From NCBI RefSeq assembly GCF_023008245.1, contig NZ_CP090145.1:1426001-1490000 (forward strand): 64,000 nt of DNA. Direction: 5' to 3'. The position numbers were made by a program, and so were the translations under genes. The notes below the pieces were generated by a model that saw nothing but the letters and a program-made list of their open reading frames with translations, was not told where the DNA came from and searched no databases. The stretch comes from Flavobacterium sediminilitoris. Lineage in GTDB: Bacteria; Bacteroidota; Bacteroidia; Flavobacteriales; Flavobacteriaceae. Numbering within the stretch: the stretch's first letter is position 1; every line of letters begins with the position of its first letter. Positions 40,613 to 50,118 of the stretch are shown here, in pieces.

Positions 40613-43600
40613 TTATATATTTTCTAATTGTGTGTGTTTTCTTTTATGTAACCAAATTTTTAATAAGCTTACTAAATAGAATAATACAGGGACAACTACT
40701 AATGTTAGGAATGTAGCAAATACTAATCCGAAGATTACAGTCCATGCTAAAGGTCCCCAGAAAATAACATTATCACCACCCATATATATTTTAGGATTAA
40801 ACTCGCTAAATAATGAGAAGAAATCAATATTAAATCCAATAGCAAGAGGAATTAAACCTAAAACAGTTGTGATTGCAGTTAAAAGTACAGGACGTAAACG
40901 AGCTTTTCCACCTTTAACAATGGCATTAAAAACATGTTCCTTATCTAAAACAGCTCCTTTAGGTAATTTTAATTCTTCAGTTTTACGATCTAATAGTAAT
41001 TGAGTATAATCGAGGAGGACAACTCCATTGTTTACAACAATACCAGCGAGCGATATAATTCCCATCATGGTCATCATAATTACAAATGGCCAACCTGTTA
41101 TCATTAATCCTAAGAATACTCCGATGAAACTTAAAAATACAGCAACCATAATGATAGAGGGTTTCGAAATAGAGTTGAATTGGAATACTAAGATTAGCAT
41201 AATTAATCCTAATCCAGAGAATAAGGCACCCATTAAGAAAGCCATTTGTTTATTTTGTTCTTCAATTTGTCCAGTAAAGTCAAATTTAACTGTTTTTGGA
41301 GCATCGAAGTTTGACATTTCAGATTGAATTTGAGTTACAACTGCACCAGCATCTGTAAATCCAGGAGATAAAGCAGAATATAAAACAACAACACGATTTA
41401 AATCACGGTGCTTAATAGCACTAAATGAAGAAGTGTTTTTCTGTGTAGCTACTGTTGAAACGGGAATTTCTTTTAATTGTCCAGAAGCCATGTCTCTAAA
41501 GGTGATATTCTGATTAAAAATAGCACTTTGATTATAGCGATTGTCTTCGTTGAAACGAACATAAATATCATAATCGTCTCCATCTTTTTTATAAATTCCG
41601 GCTTTTTCTCCAAAAATAGAACGACGCAATTGATTTCCAACTTGTCCAGCAGAAACGCCCATTTCTCCAGCTTTTTCTCTATCAACCATTACTTTCATAG
41701 CAGGTTTTCCTTTATTGACATCAACTTTTAATTCGTCAATTCCAGGAATATTTTTCCCATTAAGAAAGTCTTTCATTCTTTCAGCTGTAACGATTAATTC
41801 TGTATAATCATCACCTTTAATTTCTATATTAATTGGGTATCCTGCTGGTGGACCAACAGCATCTTTTTCAACAGAAATAGAAACACCTGGATAAATATCT
41901 TTTAATGATTCTTGAACTTTTAAACGTAAGTCTTCAGAACTTCTACCATCTCTAAATTTGTATTCACGCATTGACATGGTGATTTTTCCTTTATGTGGCA
42001 TTTCTGCTGAAGAACCTCCATCAGTTTGAGGGTTTCCAGCTCCTTCACCAACTTGAGAAACTGCTGATTCAACTAAGTAATTGAAATTTTGATTTTCTTT
42101 GTCAATGAAATCATCAGAATTCATAACAGCATAAACGCGTTTCTCAATATCTTTAGTAATAATATTTGTTTTCTCAATATCTGTTCCTTGTGGATACTCT
42201 ATGTAAACAATTACTTGATTTGGTGTGTTATCAGGAAAGAATTCTACTTTAGTTCTTCCACTACCGACACTCCATCCAAAATAAAGGAATAACACAATAA
42301 AAAACATAAGAAACATACCAATAACCACAAAATAAGGTTTTTTCCCTCCAAGAAAATAACGCAACCATTTTTCATAGCCATTTTCCCAACGTGTTAAGAT
42401 GGAGTTTTGGAACTTAGTAGTTAATTTTTTAATTAGATATTTATATAGCCAAAACATAATTGCTGTAACAATCATTACAGATCCTAAAGCACGCATTGAT
42501 CCTCCAAAAATTAGAATAAATATTCCAAATCCACCTAGAAGAATGCTCAAACGAATAAGTTGCTTTCTAGATAATATTTTTTCATTTACATCCATAAATT
42601 GAGAAACCATCACCGAATTGAAGAAAACAGCAACAAATAATGATGAACCTAACACTACTGAAAGTGTAATTGGGAAATATTTCATGAATTGTCCCATTGT
42701 TCCAGGCCACATTCCAAGAGGTACAAAGGCCGCAACAGTTGTAGCTGTTGAGATGATAATAGGTAGTGCAATTTCACCAATACCTTTTTTAGCAGCTTCA
42801 ATGCGACTCATCCCTTCTTCGTCCATCAATCGATATACGTTTTCTACTACCACAATTCCATTGTCAACAAGCATTCCAAGTCCCATAATCAATCCAAAAA
42901 GGATCATTGTATTCATGGTGTATCCAAATGCATTTAAAATCATGAATGACATAAACATAGACATTGGAATAGCAAAACCAACGAAAAGAGCATTTCTGAA
43001 TCCTAAGAAGAACATTAATACTCCTACAACTAGTATAATACCAAAAATGATATTGTTAACTAAATCATCAACTTGGTTTAATGTTCGAGAAGATTGATCG
43101 TTTGCAAATGTTACTTTTAAATCGGTTGGTAATACATTTTCTTGTGCTTCTGCAACTATTGTTTTAATTTTCTCTGATGCTTCAATCATGTTTTTACCAG
43201 CACGTTTTTTAACGTCTAGCATCACAACACTTTTTCCAAATTCTCTTGCGTAAGTAGTTTTGTCTACATCTTTAAAAGTCACATTAGCAATATCCTTTAG
43301 GTAAACAGCACCACCAGTTGTTTTTACAACAAAATTGTCTAAATCAATTGGTTTTTCAATTTCACCTTCAATACGAATAGTACGTCTTTGTCCACTAGCA
43401 ATTAAATTTCCAGCTGACATTGTTACATTTCCATTTCGAATAGAATTAATTACATCATCAAAACTTACTTTTGATGCCATCATCTTATAAATATCAACCG
43501 CAACTTCTACTTCCTGTTCTTGAGCTCCACGGATATCAACTTGTTTAATTTCGGTTAAGCCTTCAATTTCGTCTTCTAGATGTTCTCCATATTTTTTTAA

Positions 43601-44098
43601 CTTGTTTATAGGATAATCCCCAGAAAGATTGATGTTAAGAATCGGAATTTCTTCTGAAAGATTTAAATCGAAAACATTTGGTTCGACTTTAGCACCATTA
43701 AATGTTGGCCAATCTTCACCTGCCTTTTTAGAATCGACTTTGTCTTTTACTTTTTGTTTTGCAGCTTCAACCGATATCTTTTCATCGAATTCTATAGTAA
43801 TAATACCATAATCTTCTTGAGAAGTTGATAAAATTTCTATTACATTACTAACGTTTTTAAGCTCTTCTTCTAATGGATCTATGATAAGACGTTCAATGTC
43901 TTCGGCTGTATTTCCAGGATAAAGAGTGCTAATATAAATTTTAGTTTCTTTAATTTCAGGGAAATCTTCTCTTGGCATTCCATAATAAGCTGAAAGACCA
44001 AGGATGAAGAATAATGCCATCATTACATAAATGGACATTTTATTTTCAATTGCCCATGATGATAGCTTAAATTCTTTTTCTGTATTGTTTGTACTCAT
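40613..44098 (-). CDS. RND efflux pump permease (AcrB/MexB-type HAE1 family)
   Basis: An inner-membrane proton-driven exporter of 1161 residues with 12 helices and two large periplasmic loops. The first helix lies at about 18-37. The TM4 region GMLVDNGIVVVENVYRLMDEEG carries the proton-relay Asp, and the TM10 region has SLAGIVVNNGVVLLDY. The periplasmic docking and porter parts are complete (WPTFNGAKVEPNVFDL, TGQIEEQNKQMAFLMGALF). It is the last gene of the tetR-tolC-adaptor-permease operon, eight bases after the adaptor gene. It likely exports drugs, bile-like detergents or metabolites. Its length is somewhat above AcrB (about 1050). Confidence 0.94.
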   Translation of the reverse strand: MSTNNTEKEFKLSSWAIENKMSIYVMMALFFILGLSAYYGMPREDFPEIKETKIYISTLYPGNTAEDIERLIIDPLEEELKNVSNVIEILSTSQEDYGIITIEFDEKISVEAAKQKVKDKVDSKKAGEDWPTFNGAKVEPNVFDLNLSEEIPILNINLSGDYPINKLKKYGEHLEDEIEGLTEIKQVDIRGAQEQEVEVAVDIYKMMASKVSFDDVINSIRNGNVTMSAGNLIASGQRRTIRIEGEIEKPIDLDNFVVKTTGGAVYLKDIANVTFKDVDKTTYAREFGKSVVMLDVKKRAGKNMIEASEKIKTIVAEAQENVLPTDLKVTFANDQSSRTLNQVDDLVNNIIFGIILVVGVLMFFLGFRNALFVGFAIPMSMFMSFMILNAFGYTMNTMILFGLIMGLGMLVDNGIVVVENVYRLMDEEGMSRIEAAKKGIGEIALPIIISTATTVAAFVPLGMWPGTMGQFMKYFPITLSVVLGSSLFVAVFFNSVMVSQFMDVNEKILSRKQLIRLSILLGGFGIFILIFGGSMRALGSVMIVTAIMFWLYKYLIKKLTTKFQNSILTRWENGYEKWLRYFLGGKKPYFVVIGMFLMFFIVLFLYFGWSVGSGRTKVEFFPDNTPNQVIVYIEYPQGTDIEKTNIITKDIEKRVYAVMNSDDFIDKENQNFNYLVESAVSQVGEGAGNPQTDGGSSAEMPHKGKITMSMREYKFRDGRSSEDLRLKVQESLKDIYPGVSISVEKDAVGPPAGYPINIEIKGDDYTELIVTAERMKDFLNGKNIPGIDELKVDVNKGKPAMKVMVDREKAGEMGVSAGQVGNQLRRSIFGEKAGIYKKDGDDYDIYVRFNEDNRYNQSAIFNQNITFRDMASGQLKEIPVSTVATQKNTSSFSAIKHRDLNRVVVLYSALSPGFTDAGAVVTQIQSEMSNFDAPKTVKFDFTGQIEEQNKQMAFLMGALFSGLGLIMLILVFQFNSISKPSIIMVAVFLSFIGVFLGLMITGWPFVIMMTMMGIISLAGIVVNNGVVLLDYTQLLLDRKTEELKLPKGAVLDKEHVFNAIVKGGKARLRPVLLTAITTVLGLIPLAIGFNIDFFSLFSEFNPKIYMGGDNVIFWGPLAWTVIFGLVFATFLTLVVVPVLFYLVSLLKIWLHKRKHTQLENI

Positions 44099-44106
44099 AA
44101 TGAGAA

Positions 44107-45270
44107 TTATTTTATAATCGTTACTTTTTGTCCGTCTTTAACGCTTCTAGCACCTTCTTTAATAATTAAATCTCCATCTTTAACACCTTCTAAAACTTCA
44201 ATTAAGTTTCCTTGTGTTTTTCCTGTCTTAATAATTATTTTTTTCGCTACAGCGTCTCCTTCTTTAGTTGCATTTTCTGCAATGTATAAGTATTGTTCTC
44301 CTTCTGCATTTTCAGAAATGATACTTAAAGGAACACTTATAGAATTTGGATTTGTATAATCTTTAATTTTTATTTTCCCAGATAAATTAGGCTTTATTTT
44401 TCCATTTTTATTTGGAACATTAATTTGAATCATGAAAGATCTATTTCCTGGATTAATATAGTTTCCAGCTTGAGATATTTTAGTGTCTAATGACTCTCCT
44501 AAAATTGGGAAATCTACAATTACATCAGAACCTTTTTTAATGCTACTTACATATTTTTCAGGAACTTCAGCTTCTAAATACATATTGTTTAGACTAACAA
44601 TTCTTACAATTGGAGTACCTGGTCCAACAACAGATCCTTTTTCTGAAATTACATCATCAATTGTTCCGCTAAAAGGAGCTCTAATAGTTGTTTTTGATAA
44701 TTGATTTCTCATTTGAGCTACAGCTTTCGATTGTGCTTCATAAGAAGATTTAGCTTGTAAGTATTGAATTTCAGAGCCAATTTTTTGATTCCATAGGTTT
44801 TGTTGTCTTTCAAATGTAGTTTTAGCTAAATTAGCTTGAATTTCTAATTGAGATAATTGTTGACTTAAACCACCATCATCAATTTTAGCTAATGTTTGAC
44901 CTTTAGTAACTTTTTGTCCTTCGGTAACATAAACTTGTAATAAAGTTCCACCATATTCTGCATTTAAAACTATGTTCTCTTTTGTTTGAACATTAGCCTG
45001 TAATTCAAGATAATGATTGAAAATAGTATCTTTTGCTGTAATAGTTGTAATTAAAGCTAATTTATGATTAACATCTAATTTACTGATTGCATCATCTATT
45101 AGTTCTAATTCCTTATTTAAAGCATCTGCTTGAGTAACAATTTCAGTACGCTTTGTTCTTAATTGTTTTAGATCTCCTTTCTCAATTACAGATTCTGTAG
45201 AATTTTTTTTGTCTCCACCACAAGAAGAAAGGACTATTAATGTGATGATGCTTATATAAAACTTTTTCAT
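44107..45270 (-). CDS. RND efflux periplasmic adaptor (membrane fusion protein), lipoprotein
   Basis: The 387 residues start with a lipoprotein signal (MKKFYISIITLIVLSSCGG, lipobox Cys17). An N-terminal coiled coil (about 35-70) precedes the first half of the lipoyl domain (EYGGTLLQVYVTEGQKVTKGQ). A hairpin follows (QQLSQLEIQANLAKTTFERQ), then the second lipoyl half (TIRAPFSGTIDDV) and beta-barrel and MP domains. It links the RND permease to the TolC-type channel. It lies 12 bases after tolC and eight bases before the permease gene. Confidence 0.94.
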   Translation of the reverse strand: MKKFYISIITLIVLSSCGGDKKNSTESVIEKGDLKQLRTKRTEIVTQADALNKELELIDDAISKLDVNHKLALITTITAKDTIFNHYLELQANVQTKENIVLNAEYGGTLLQVYVTEGQKVTKGQTLAKIDDGGLSQQLSQLEIQANLAKTTFERQQNLWNQKIGSEIQYLQAKSSYEAQSKAVAQMRNQLSKTTIRAPFSGTIDDVISEKGSVVGPGTPIVRIVSLNNMYLEAEVPEKYVSSIKKGSDVIVDFPILGESLDTKISQAGNYINPGNRSFMIQINVPNKNGKIKPNLSGKIKIKDYTNPNSISVPLSIISENAEGEQYLYIAENATKEGDAVAKKIIIKTGKTQGNLIEVLEGVKDGDLIIKEGARSVKDGQKVTIIK

Positions 45271-45282
45271 TTTTATGATTGA

Positions 45283-46623
45283 TTATTTATTGTTAGTTAT
45301 TTTATCTAATGCAGTTTTTTTGTTGATTACATCTATCATTGCTTGAAGATAGGTTTGTTGAGCTGAATATAATTGACGTTGAGCTTCTGTATATTCAAAA
45401 CTGCTTGATAATCCTTCTTTGAATTTTACTTGTTGTTTTTTCTCAATTCTTTCAGATAATCGTAAGTTTTCTTTTGAAAATGAATATTGTTCAATGCTAT
45501 ATTCATAATCACTTTTTGTATTTTGATATTCTAAAAGTAGAGTTTGTTCTGTTTCTTTTAGTTCTGTTTTAGCTTGTTCGTAAGCAATTTTTGCTTGTTG
45601 CGTTTTTGCTGTTCGTCCTAAGCTACTAAAAATAGGAATGTTTAATGCAACACCTAAATTTGAATAATTAAACCATTTTTGATCTTGATTAAAAAATTGG
45701 AATTCGTTTCCAAAAGCATTGTATCCAAAATTTACATTTGCAGATAGAGAAGGTAATGCTTTACTTTTTTCTAATTTTAATAATAAACGATTTGATTCTT
45801 CCTTATTTTGACCTATTTTATAATCAATAGTATTGTTAACATTGAAATCTGATCCTAAAACACTTAAATCAATGTTTTTAGTGGCTAAATTGTCTAAGTT
45901 GTCTGTTAATTGTAAGTCTTCTTGAATGTCAATCCCTAAAACTAGTTTTAACATATTTAAAGCAATTTCGGCTCTTCTGTTTGCATTTGAAAGGGAACTG
46001 TTTACTTGACTTAAAGTAATTTGTAGTTGCTCTACATTTTCTTCTTCAACTAAACCATTTTTATATGTTTCATTTGTTTCAAATAAGGTTTTTTCTAATG
46101 ATATTTTATTTTCATTTAAAACTTTTGCACTTTCTCTTGCAAGAAGGACATTTCCATAAGAGTTAATTACAATTGAACGGATTTCTAAATCTGTTTTCTC
46201 TTTAGCATTTTGAGAAATTTCTAAATATACTTTAGCCGATTGTAGTCCTACTAAATAAGAACCATCAAAAATCAACTGGCTTAAAGTTGCATTTGCAGTC
46301 ATATTATGTTTTGTTCCGAATTCAACTTCGGCAAATTCACCAGGATTTCCACCAAAAAACTCAGCAGGAACCACAGATTTTTGCAAAACGAAGTTGTTTT
46401 GGTAATTAATATTTGCATTTAATTGGGGTAACCCTATAGTTGTTGTTTCCCATTTTTTCTTTTTTGCAATTTCAATATCTTTTGAAGCATTAATTGCAGT
46501 ATAATTGTTTTGTAAAGCATGTTCAATAGCTTCTTGTAAAGAAAGAGAATAACTCTTCTTTTCTTCTTGCGCATTGATAAGGCTCGCAAACAATAAAAAG
46601 ATAATAATGATTTTATGTTTCAT
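45283..46623 (-). CDS. TolC-family outer membrane efflux protein
   Basis: A 446-residue outer-membrane channel subunit. A signal peptide (MKHKIIIIFLLFASLINAQ) is followed by two OEP repeats of long helices and strands (SLSLQEAIEHALQNNYTAI; KFKEGLSSSFEYTEAQRQLYSAQQ). It forms the exit duct of the tripartite pump encoded with it. It starts three bases after the TetR stop and ends 12 bases before the adaptor gene, so the order regulator-channel-adaptor-permease is one operon. Confidence 0.93.
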   Translation of the reverse strand: MKHKIIIIFLLFASLINAQEEKKSYSLSLQEAIEHALQNNYTAINASKDIEIAKKKKWETTTIGLPQLNANINYQNNFVLQKSVVPAEFFGGNPGEFAEVEFGTKHNMTANATLSQLIFDGSYLVGLQSAKVYLEISQNAKEKTDLEIRSIVINSYGNVLLARESAKVLNENKISLEKTLFETNETYKNGLVEEENVEQLQITLSQVNSSLSNANRRAEIALNMLKLVLGIDIQEDLQLTDNLDNLATKNIDLSVLGSDFNVNNTIDYKIGQNKEESNRLLLKLEKSKALPSLSANVNFGYNAFGNEFQFFNQDQKWFNYSNLGVALNIPIFSSLGRTAKTQQAKIAYEQAKTELKETEQTLLLEYQNTKSDYEYSIEQYSFSKENLRLSERIEKKQQVKFKEGLSSSFEYTEAQRQLYSAQQTYLQAMIDVINKKTALDKITNNK

Positions 46624-46626
46624 TGT

Positions 46627-47229
46627 TTAATTATTGGTTTTTATTAATTGATTTAAAAATTCGATTCCTTTTGGACTACAAATACCACGTAAATGATATT
46701 CTAAGTATTGATTTTGTAATTCTTTTGGGTTAAACATTGTATTAGGGAATAATTCTCCATCTTTAATGGAAGTCATGCCTGCAAAATAAAATCTACTTAT
46801 GGCATCTACCATTATTTCTTTTCTATATAAGCCTAGGGAAATTCCTTTTTGTAAATTATAAACAATACAATCGTCCATTTTTTCAAATTGTTTACTCCTT
46901 AGTGTAATGTATATTTTTGGATAATATTTTTGTAATTGATATATGGGAGAAGTGCCTTCGTCTTTTAAATGTTGTAAAACAAAGTTTTTTATTTCAAAAA
47001 GTTCTTCAATAGGGTTTTTTTCAAAGGCTCTAATGGAGTCTATCCCACATGAAATTGTTTCAAAAAGGCTAAAAGTGGCATGTTTTACTAGTTCTGGTTT
47101 TGTTGAAAAATGCAGATAGATAGTTTTCTTTGAAATTCCTAATTCTGCTGCAATATCATCCATTGTAACACTTTTAAAACCAAGTGTTACGAACATTTCA
47201 GTTGCTTTTGATAAAATTTGCTCTTTCAT
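46627..47229 (-). CDS. TetR/AcrR-family transcriptional regulator
   Basis: A 200-residue regulator at the head of the efflux operon. The N-terminal helix-turn-helix is clear (ILSKATEMFVTLGFKSVTMDDIAAELGISKKTIYLHF, residues 5-41, with the ISKKTIYLHF recognition helix). The C-terminal ligand-binding helices are family-variable. It most likely represses its own operon until a pump substrate binds. A split inverted repeat covering the promoter at 47264-47322 is the candidate operator. Confidence 0.92.
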   Translation of the reverse strand: MKEQILSKATEMFVTLGFKSVTMDDIAAELGISKKTIYLHFSTKPELVKHATFSLFETISCGIDSIRAFEKNPIEELFEIKNFVLQHLKDEGTSPIYQLQKYYPKIYITLRSKQFEKMDDCIVYNLQKGISLGLYRKEIMVDAISRFYFAGMTSIKDGELFPNTMFNPKELQNQYLEYHLRGICSPKGIEFLNQLIKTNN

Positions 47230-47263
47230 TTTATTGGATTATTTCATTAGATTACTTACTAAA

Positions 47264-47322
47264 AAATACTTTGCAAATGTAGACAGGAAACTTTAAACAC
47301 AAAAATAGTTTCCAAAGTATTT
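47264..47322 (-). promoter_or_regulatory. Promoter and split operator of the tetR efflux operon
   Basis: On the minus strand a -33 TTTG (47300-47303) and -7 TACATTTG (47274-47281) are 18 bases apart. They sit inside an inverted repeat. The right arm AGTTTCCAAAGTATTT (47307-47322) is continuous. The left arm is the same sequence inverted but broken by 13 bases: AAATACTTT at 47264-47272 and GGAAACT at 47286-47292. The break contains the -7 box. Confidence 0.65.
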
Positions 47323-47490
47323 ATATAAATTTAACATAGATTTAAGATTAGTCGTTTTTGTATTTAATTTATTATATTCTAAAAAATACATTTGTAAGAT
47401 TTTCTTATTGTAGCTCTTTAAAATTTGACTGAAAATACTTGGTCAATTAAACTTTTGAAAATTAAGTGCAATTTTAAGTCTCGATTAACA

Positions 47491-47519
47491 TTGGAGATTT
47501 TTAATTTTGAATACATTTG
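47491..47519 (+). promoter_or_regulatory. Promoter TTG-N18-TACATTTG of the DUF5686 gene
   Basis: TTG at 47491-47493 and TACATTTG at 47512-47519 give a good promoter with transcription from about 47525. This puts the ATG at 47563 as start. The 333-base gap between tetR and this gene holds only the two promoters and the operator repeat. Confidence 0.65.
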
Positions 47520-47562
47520 CAATATCATCAATTCAAATATTATTATCAATTCAATTAATTTA

Positions 47563-50049
47563 ATGAGGTATTTTACGCTATTCGTTTTTCTTTTTTTCTC
47601 TACATTGTCTATTAGTCAAACCCGAATTAAAGCGCAAATCATAGATATTGACACTAGAGTTCCGCTTGCTTTTTGTAAAGTGGAATATCTAAACAAAACC
47701 ATTACAGCTGACTGGGAAGGAAAGTTTAATATGGAAATTACAGCTTTTGACAAACCTTTAGTTATTGCTTACAAAGGGTATCAAACGAAAAATGTATATA
47801 TTTCGAGAGATGAAGAATTAGTAATTATTAAGATGACTATTGATTTAAATACTTATAAAAAAGTAGAAATATATACTGATAATCGAGTTAATAAAATTGT
47901 TAAAAAAGTTACTGAAAACAAGAAGAAAAATCAACCAGAAAAAGCTTTAAAAAGTTTTCAATATAAAAATTATGAAAATTTATTAATTACGGCTAATCCT
48001 GATTCTATTTCAAGTAAAATTGATACCATTTACAAAAAAAGACTTTTTAGTAAAACTAAAATAAAATTAGATTCTGCAAATTATAAATTTAAAGAGTTGA
48101 TAACGAAACATCATTTATATCAAACAGAAAAAATAAATTTAATTCAATATAATAAAACAGGATATAAAGAAACAGTTTTAGCTAGTAGAATGGCTGGTTT
48201 TAAAAATCCGTTATATGAATATTTGGGCTTAAAATTAGTTTCTTATTCGGTTTATGAGAATCCGTTTGAAATTCTTGAAACACCTCTTCAAAACCCTATC
48301 TCAAATTATGGTCGTCGATTATATAATTTTTACCTTGTAGATTCTCTTGAAATACAAAATCGAAAAACATATAAAATATTCTTTCAGCCAAAAAAACTTC
48401 AATCAAGTCGATTAAGAGGGTTGTTTTATATAGATGCTCAAACATTTGCTATTGCAAAGGCTTATTATAGGATATATGGTATTGTAAATATAAATGCTGA
48501 TTATACTTTTGAATATCGAAAAGAAGAGAATCTTTGGTTTCCTAAGAAAAGGAAATTTACTGTTTTAAAAGGTAATAATGCTGACGATATAAAAATCTTA
48601 GGAAACACAATAAAATTCAATTCTTCATTAGAAACGAATCCGAATACAAATGCTACGGATCAAATTTATTTAACCATTGAATCTATTCCTTTTGATATTG
48701 AATTAAACAAAGAAATAGATTTCGAAAATAATGGAATTAAAATTGAAATTGATGAAAAAGGATTAGATAAACCTGAAAACTATTGGACTAAATTTTCAAA
48801 AGATACTTTAGATTATAGAAGATTAAATACTTATAAGTCTATCGATAGTCTTTCTTTTTCGAAAAAAATTGAAAGAAAAATTTTCTTAGGTAAGAAAATA
48901 TTAAACGGTTATTATCCTATAAAACTTGTGGATTTAGATTTGAGAAGCCTTGTAAAATATAATAATTTTGAAGGTTTTAGGCTTGGAATTGGAGGCGTAA
49001 CGAATGCTGAATTATCTGAAAAATATAAAATAGCTGCTTATGGAGCTTATGGAATAAAAGATAAAGAATTTAAATTTGGTATAACTCCATCATATTTAAT
49101 AGATAAGAAAAGTGAAACATGGATAAGTGCATCTTATACAGATGATTTAAATGAGATTTCTCAAATTAATTTTGCTACGGATTCGCGCCGATTTAAAATA
49201 TATGATCCAAGGCCTATTAATATTTCAACTTTTTACTCAAATAAAACAACATCTGTTTTCATAGAAAGTAATTATTTTGCAAAATCTGATACTTATTTTG
49301 CATTGTCAAAAAGTAGAATAGATCCAAAATTTGATTACACTTTCATAAATCAAGGGATATCGTATACAAAATACAATATTACGACAGCTCAACTTGCTTT
49401 TCAATGGAATCCATTTAGTAGTTATATGCAAACTCCTAAAGAAAGAATTGAGATTGAAAAAAGGCACCCTAAATTTTCAATTCAATTTACACAAACATTA
49501 CCAAATGTACTAGAGAATGATTTTAATTTTACCAAAATCGATTTTAAAACATTTTATGAAATTCCTTTTATTTCAGGACATAAAAGTTCTGCCCTTTTGC
49601 AAACAGGAATTGCTTTTGGAGATGTTCCTTTAACGCATTTATATAGTTTACAGCCTAATAATCTTAACAGAGACGCTATATTACAAAGGATAACATTTGC
49701 TGGTAAGAACAGTTTTGAGACGATGTATTTCAATGAATTCTTTTCAAACAAATACGTTTCATTACAACTAAAACACACTTTTAATAAAATTAGACTTGGA
49801 TACCGAATAAATCCAGAATTTTCAATAGTTACTCGTATGGCTTGGGGAGAAATAAATAAAGAAAATACGCACATAGGATTAGAATTCAATTCTTTAGAAA
49901 AAGGATTCTTTGAAAGTGGAGTAGAGTGTAATAAAATTTTTAAAGGTTTTGGACTTACCGCATTTTTTAGATATGGTCCATATCAGTTATCAAATATCGA
50001 AGACAATTTATCGTTAAAAATATCATATTATATAGATCTTGGGTTTTAA
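47563..50049 (+). CDS. DUF5686/carboxypeptidase-regulatory-like outer membrane protein
   Basis: A predicted outer-membrane protein of 828 residues from the ATG at 47563. That ATG is preferred because it begins a signal peptide (MRYFTLFVFLFFSTLSISQ) and follows a promoter; the frame runs open from 47425. An N-terminal CarboxypepD_reg-like domain (about 20-100; IKAQIIDIDTRVPLAFCKVEYL, VIAYKGYQTKNVYI) is followed by the DUF5686 region, which ends in a beta-barrel with aromatic C-terminal residues (ISYYIDLGF). The fold recalls TonB-dependent receptor neighbours, but no plug domain is seen. Function unknown; DUF5686 proteins are conserved in Bacteroidota outer membranes. Confidence 0.85.
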   Translation: MRYFTLFVFLFFSTLSISQTRIKAQIIDIDTRVPLAFCKVEYLNKTITADWEGKFNMEITAFDKPLVIAYKGYQTKNVYISRDEELVIIKMTIDLNTYKKVEIYTDNRVNKIVKKVTENKKKNQPEKALKSFQYKNYENLLITANPDSISSKIDTIYKKRLFSKTKIKLDSANYKFKELITKHHLYQTEKINLIQYNKTGYKETVLASRMAGFKNPLYEYLGLKLVSYSVYENPFEILETPLQNPISNYGRRLYNFYLVDSLEIQNRKTYKIFFQPKKLQSSRLRGLFYIDAQTFAIAKAYYRIYGIVNINADYTFEYRKEENLWFPKKRKFTVLKGNNADDIKILGNTIKFNSSLETNPNTNATDQIYLTIESIPFDIELNKEIDFENNGIKIEIDEKGLDKPENYWTKFSKDTLDYRRLNTYKSIDSLSFSKKIERKIFLGKKILNGYYPIKLVDLDLRSLVKYNNFEGFRLGIGGVTNAELSEKYKIAAYGAYGIKDKEFKFGITPSYLIDKKSETWISASYTDDLNEISQINFATDSRRFKIYDPRPINISTFYSNKTTSVFIESNYFAKSDTYFALSKSRIDPKFDYTFINQGISYTKYNITTAQLAFQWNPFSSYMQTPKERIEIEKRHPKFSIQFTQTLPNVLENDFNFTKIDFKTFYEIPFISGHKSSALLQTGIAFGDVPLTHLYSLQPNNLNRDAILQRITFAGKNSFETMYFNEFFSNKYVSLQLKHTFNKIRLGYRINPEFSIVTRMAWGEINKENTHIGLEFNSLEKGFFESGVECNKIFKGFGLTAFFRYGPYQLSNIEDNLSLKISYYIDLGF

Positions 50050-50091
50050 TTCTTTTTTTTGTTGTAATCTAACTATTTAAGTAAGAATCAT

Positions 50092-50099
50092 TACCTTTG
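50092..50099 (+). promoter_or_regulatory. -7 promoter element (TACCTTTG) of the MMPL gene
   Basis: An exact TAnnTTTG 19 bases before the ATG at 50119. The nearest TTG (50062) is too far to be a standard -33 box. Confidence 0.5.
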
Positions 50100-50118
50100 C
50101 GCTTCAAATTTTTCAGCA

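Noticed and set aside
42618..43097. 159-codon plus-strand frame opposite the RND permease
   Set aside because: It lies fully inside the permease coding sequence on the other strand, has low-complexity composition and no family features.
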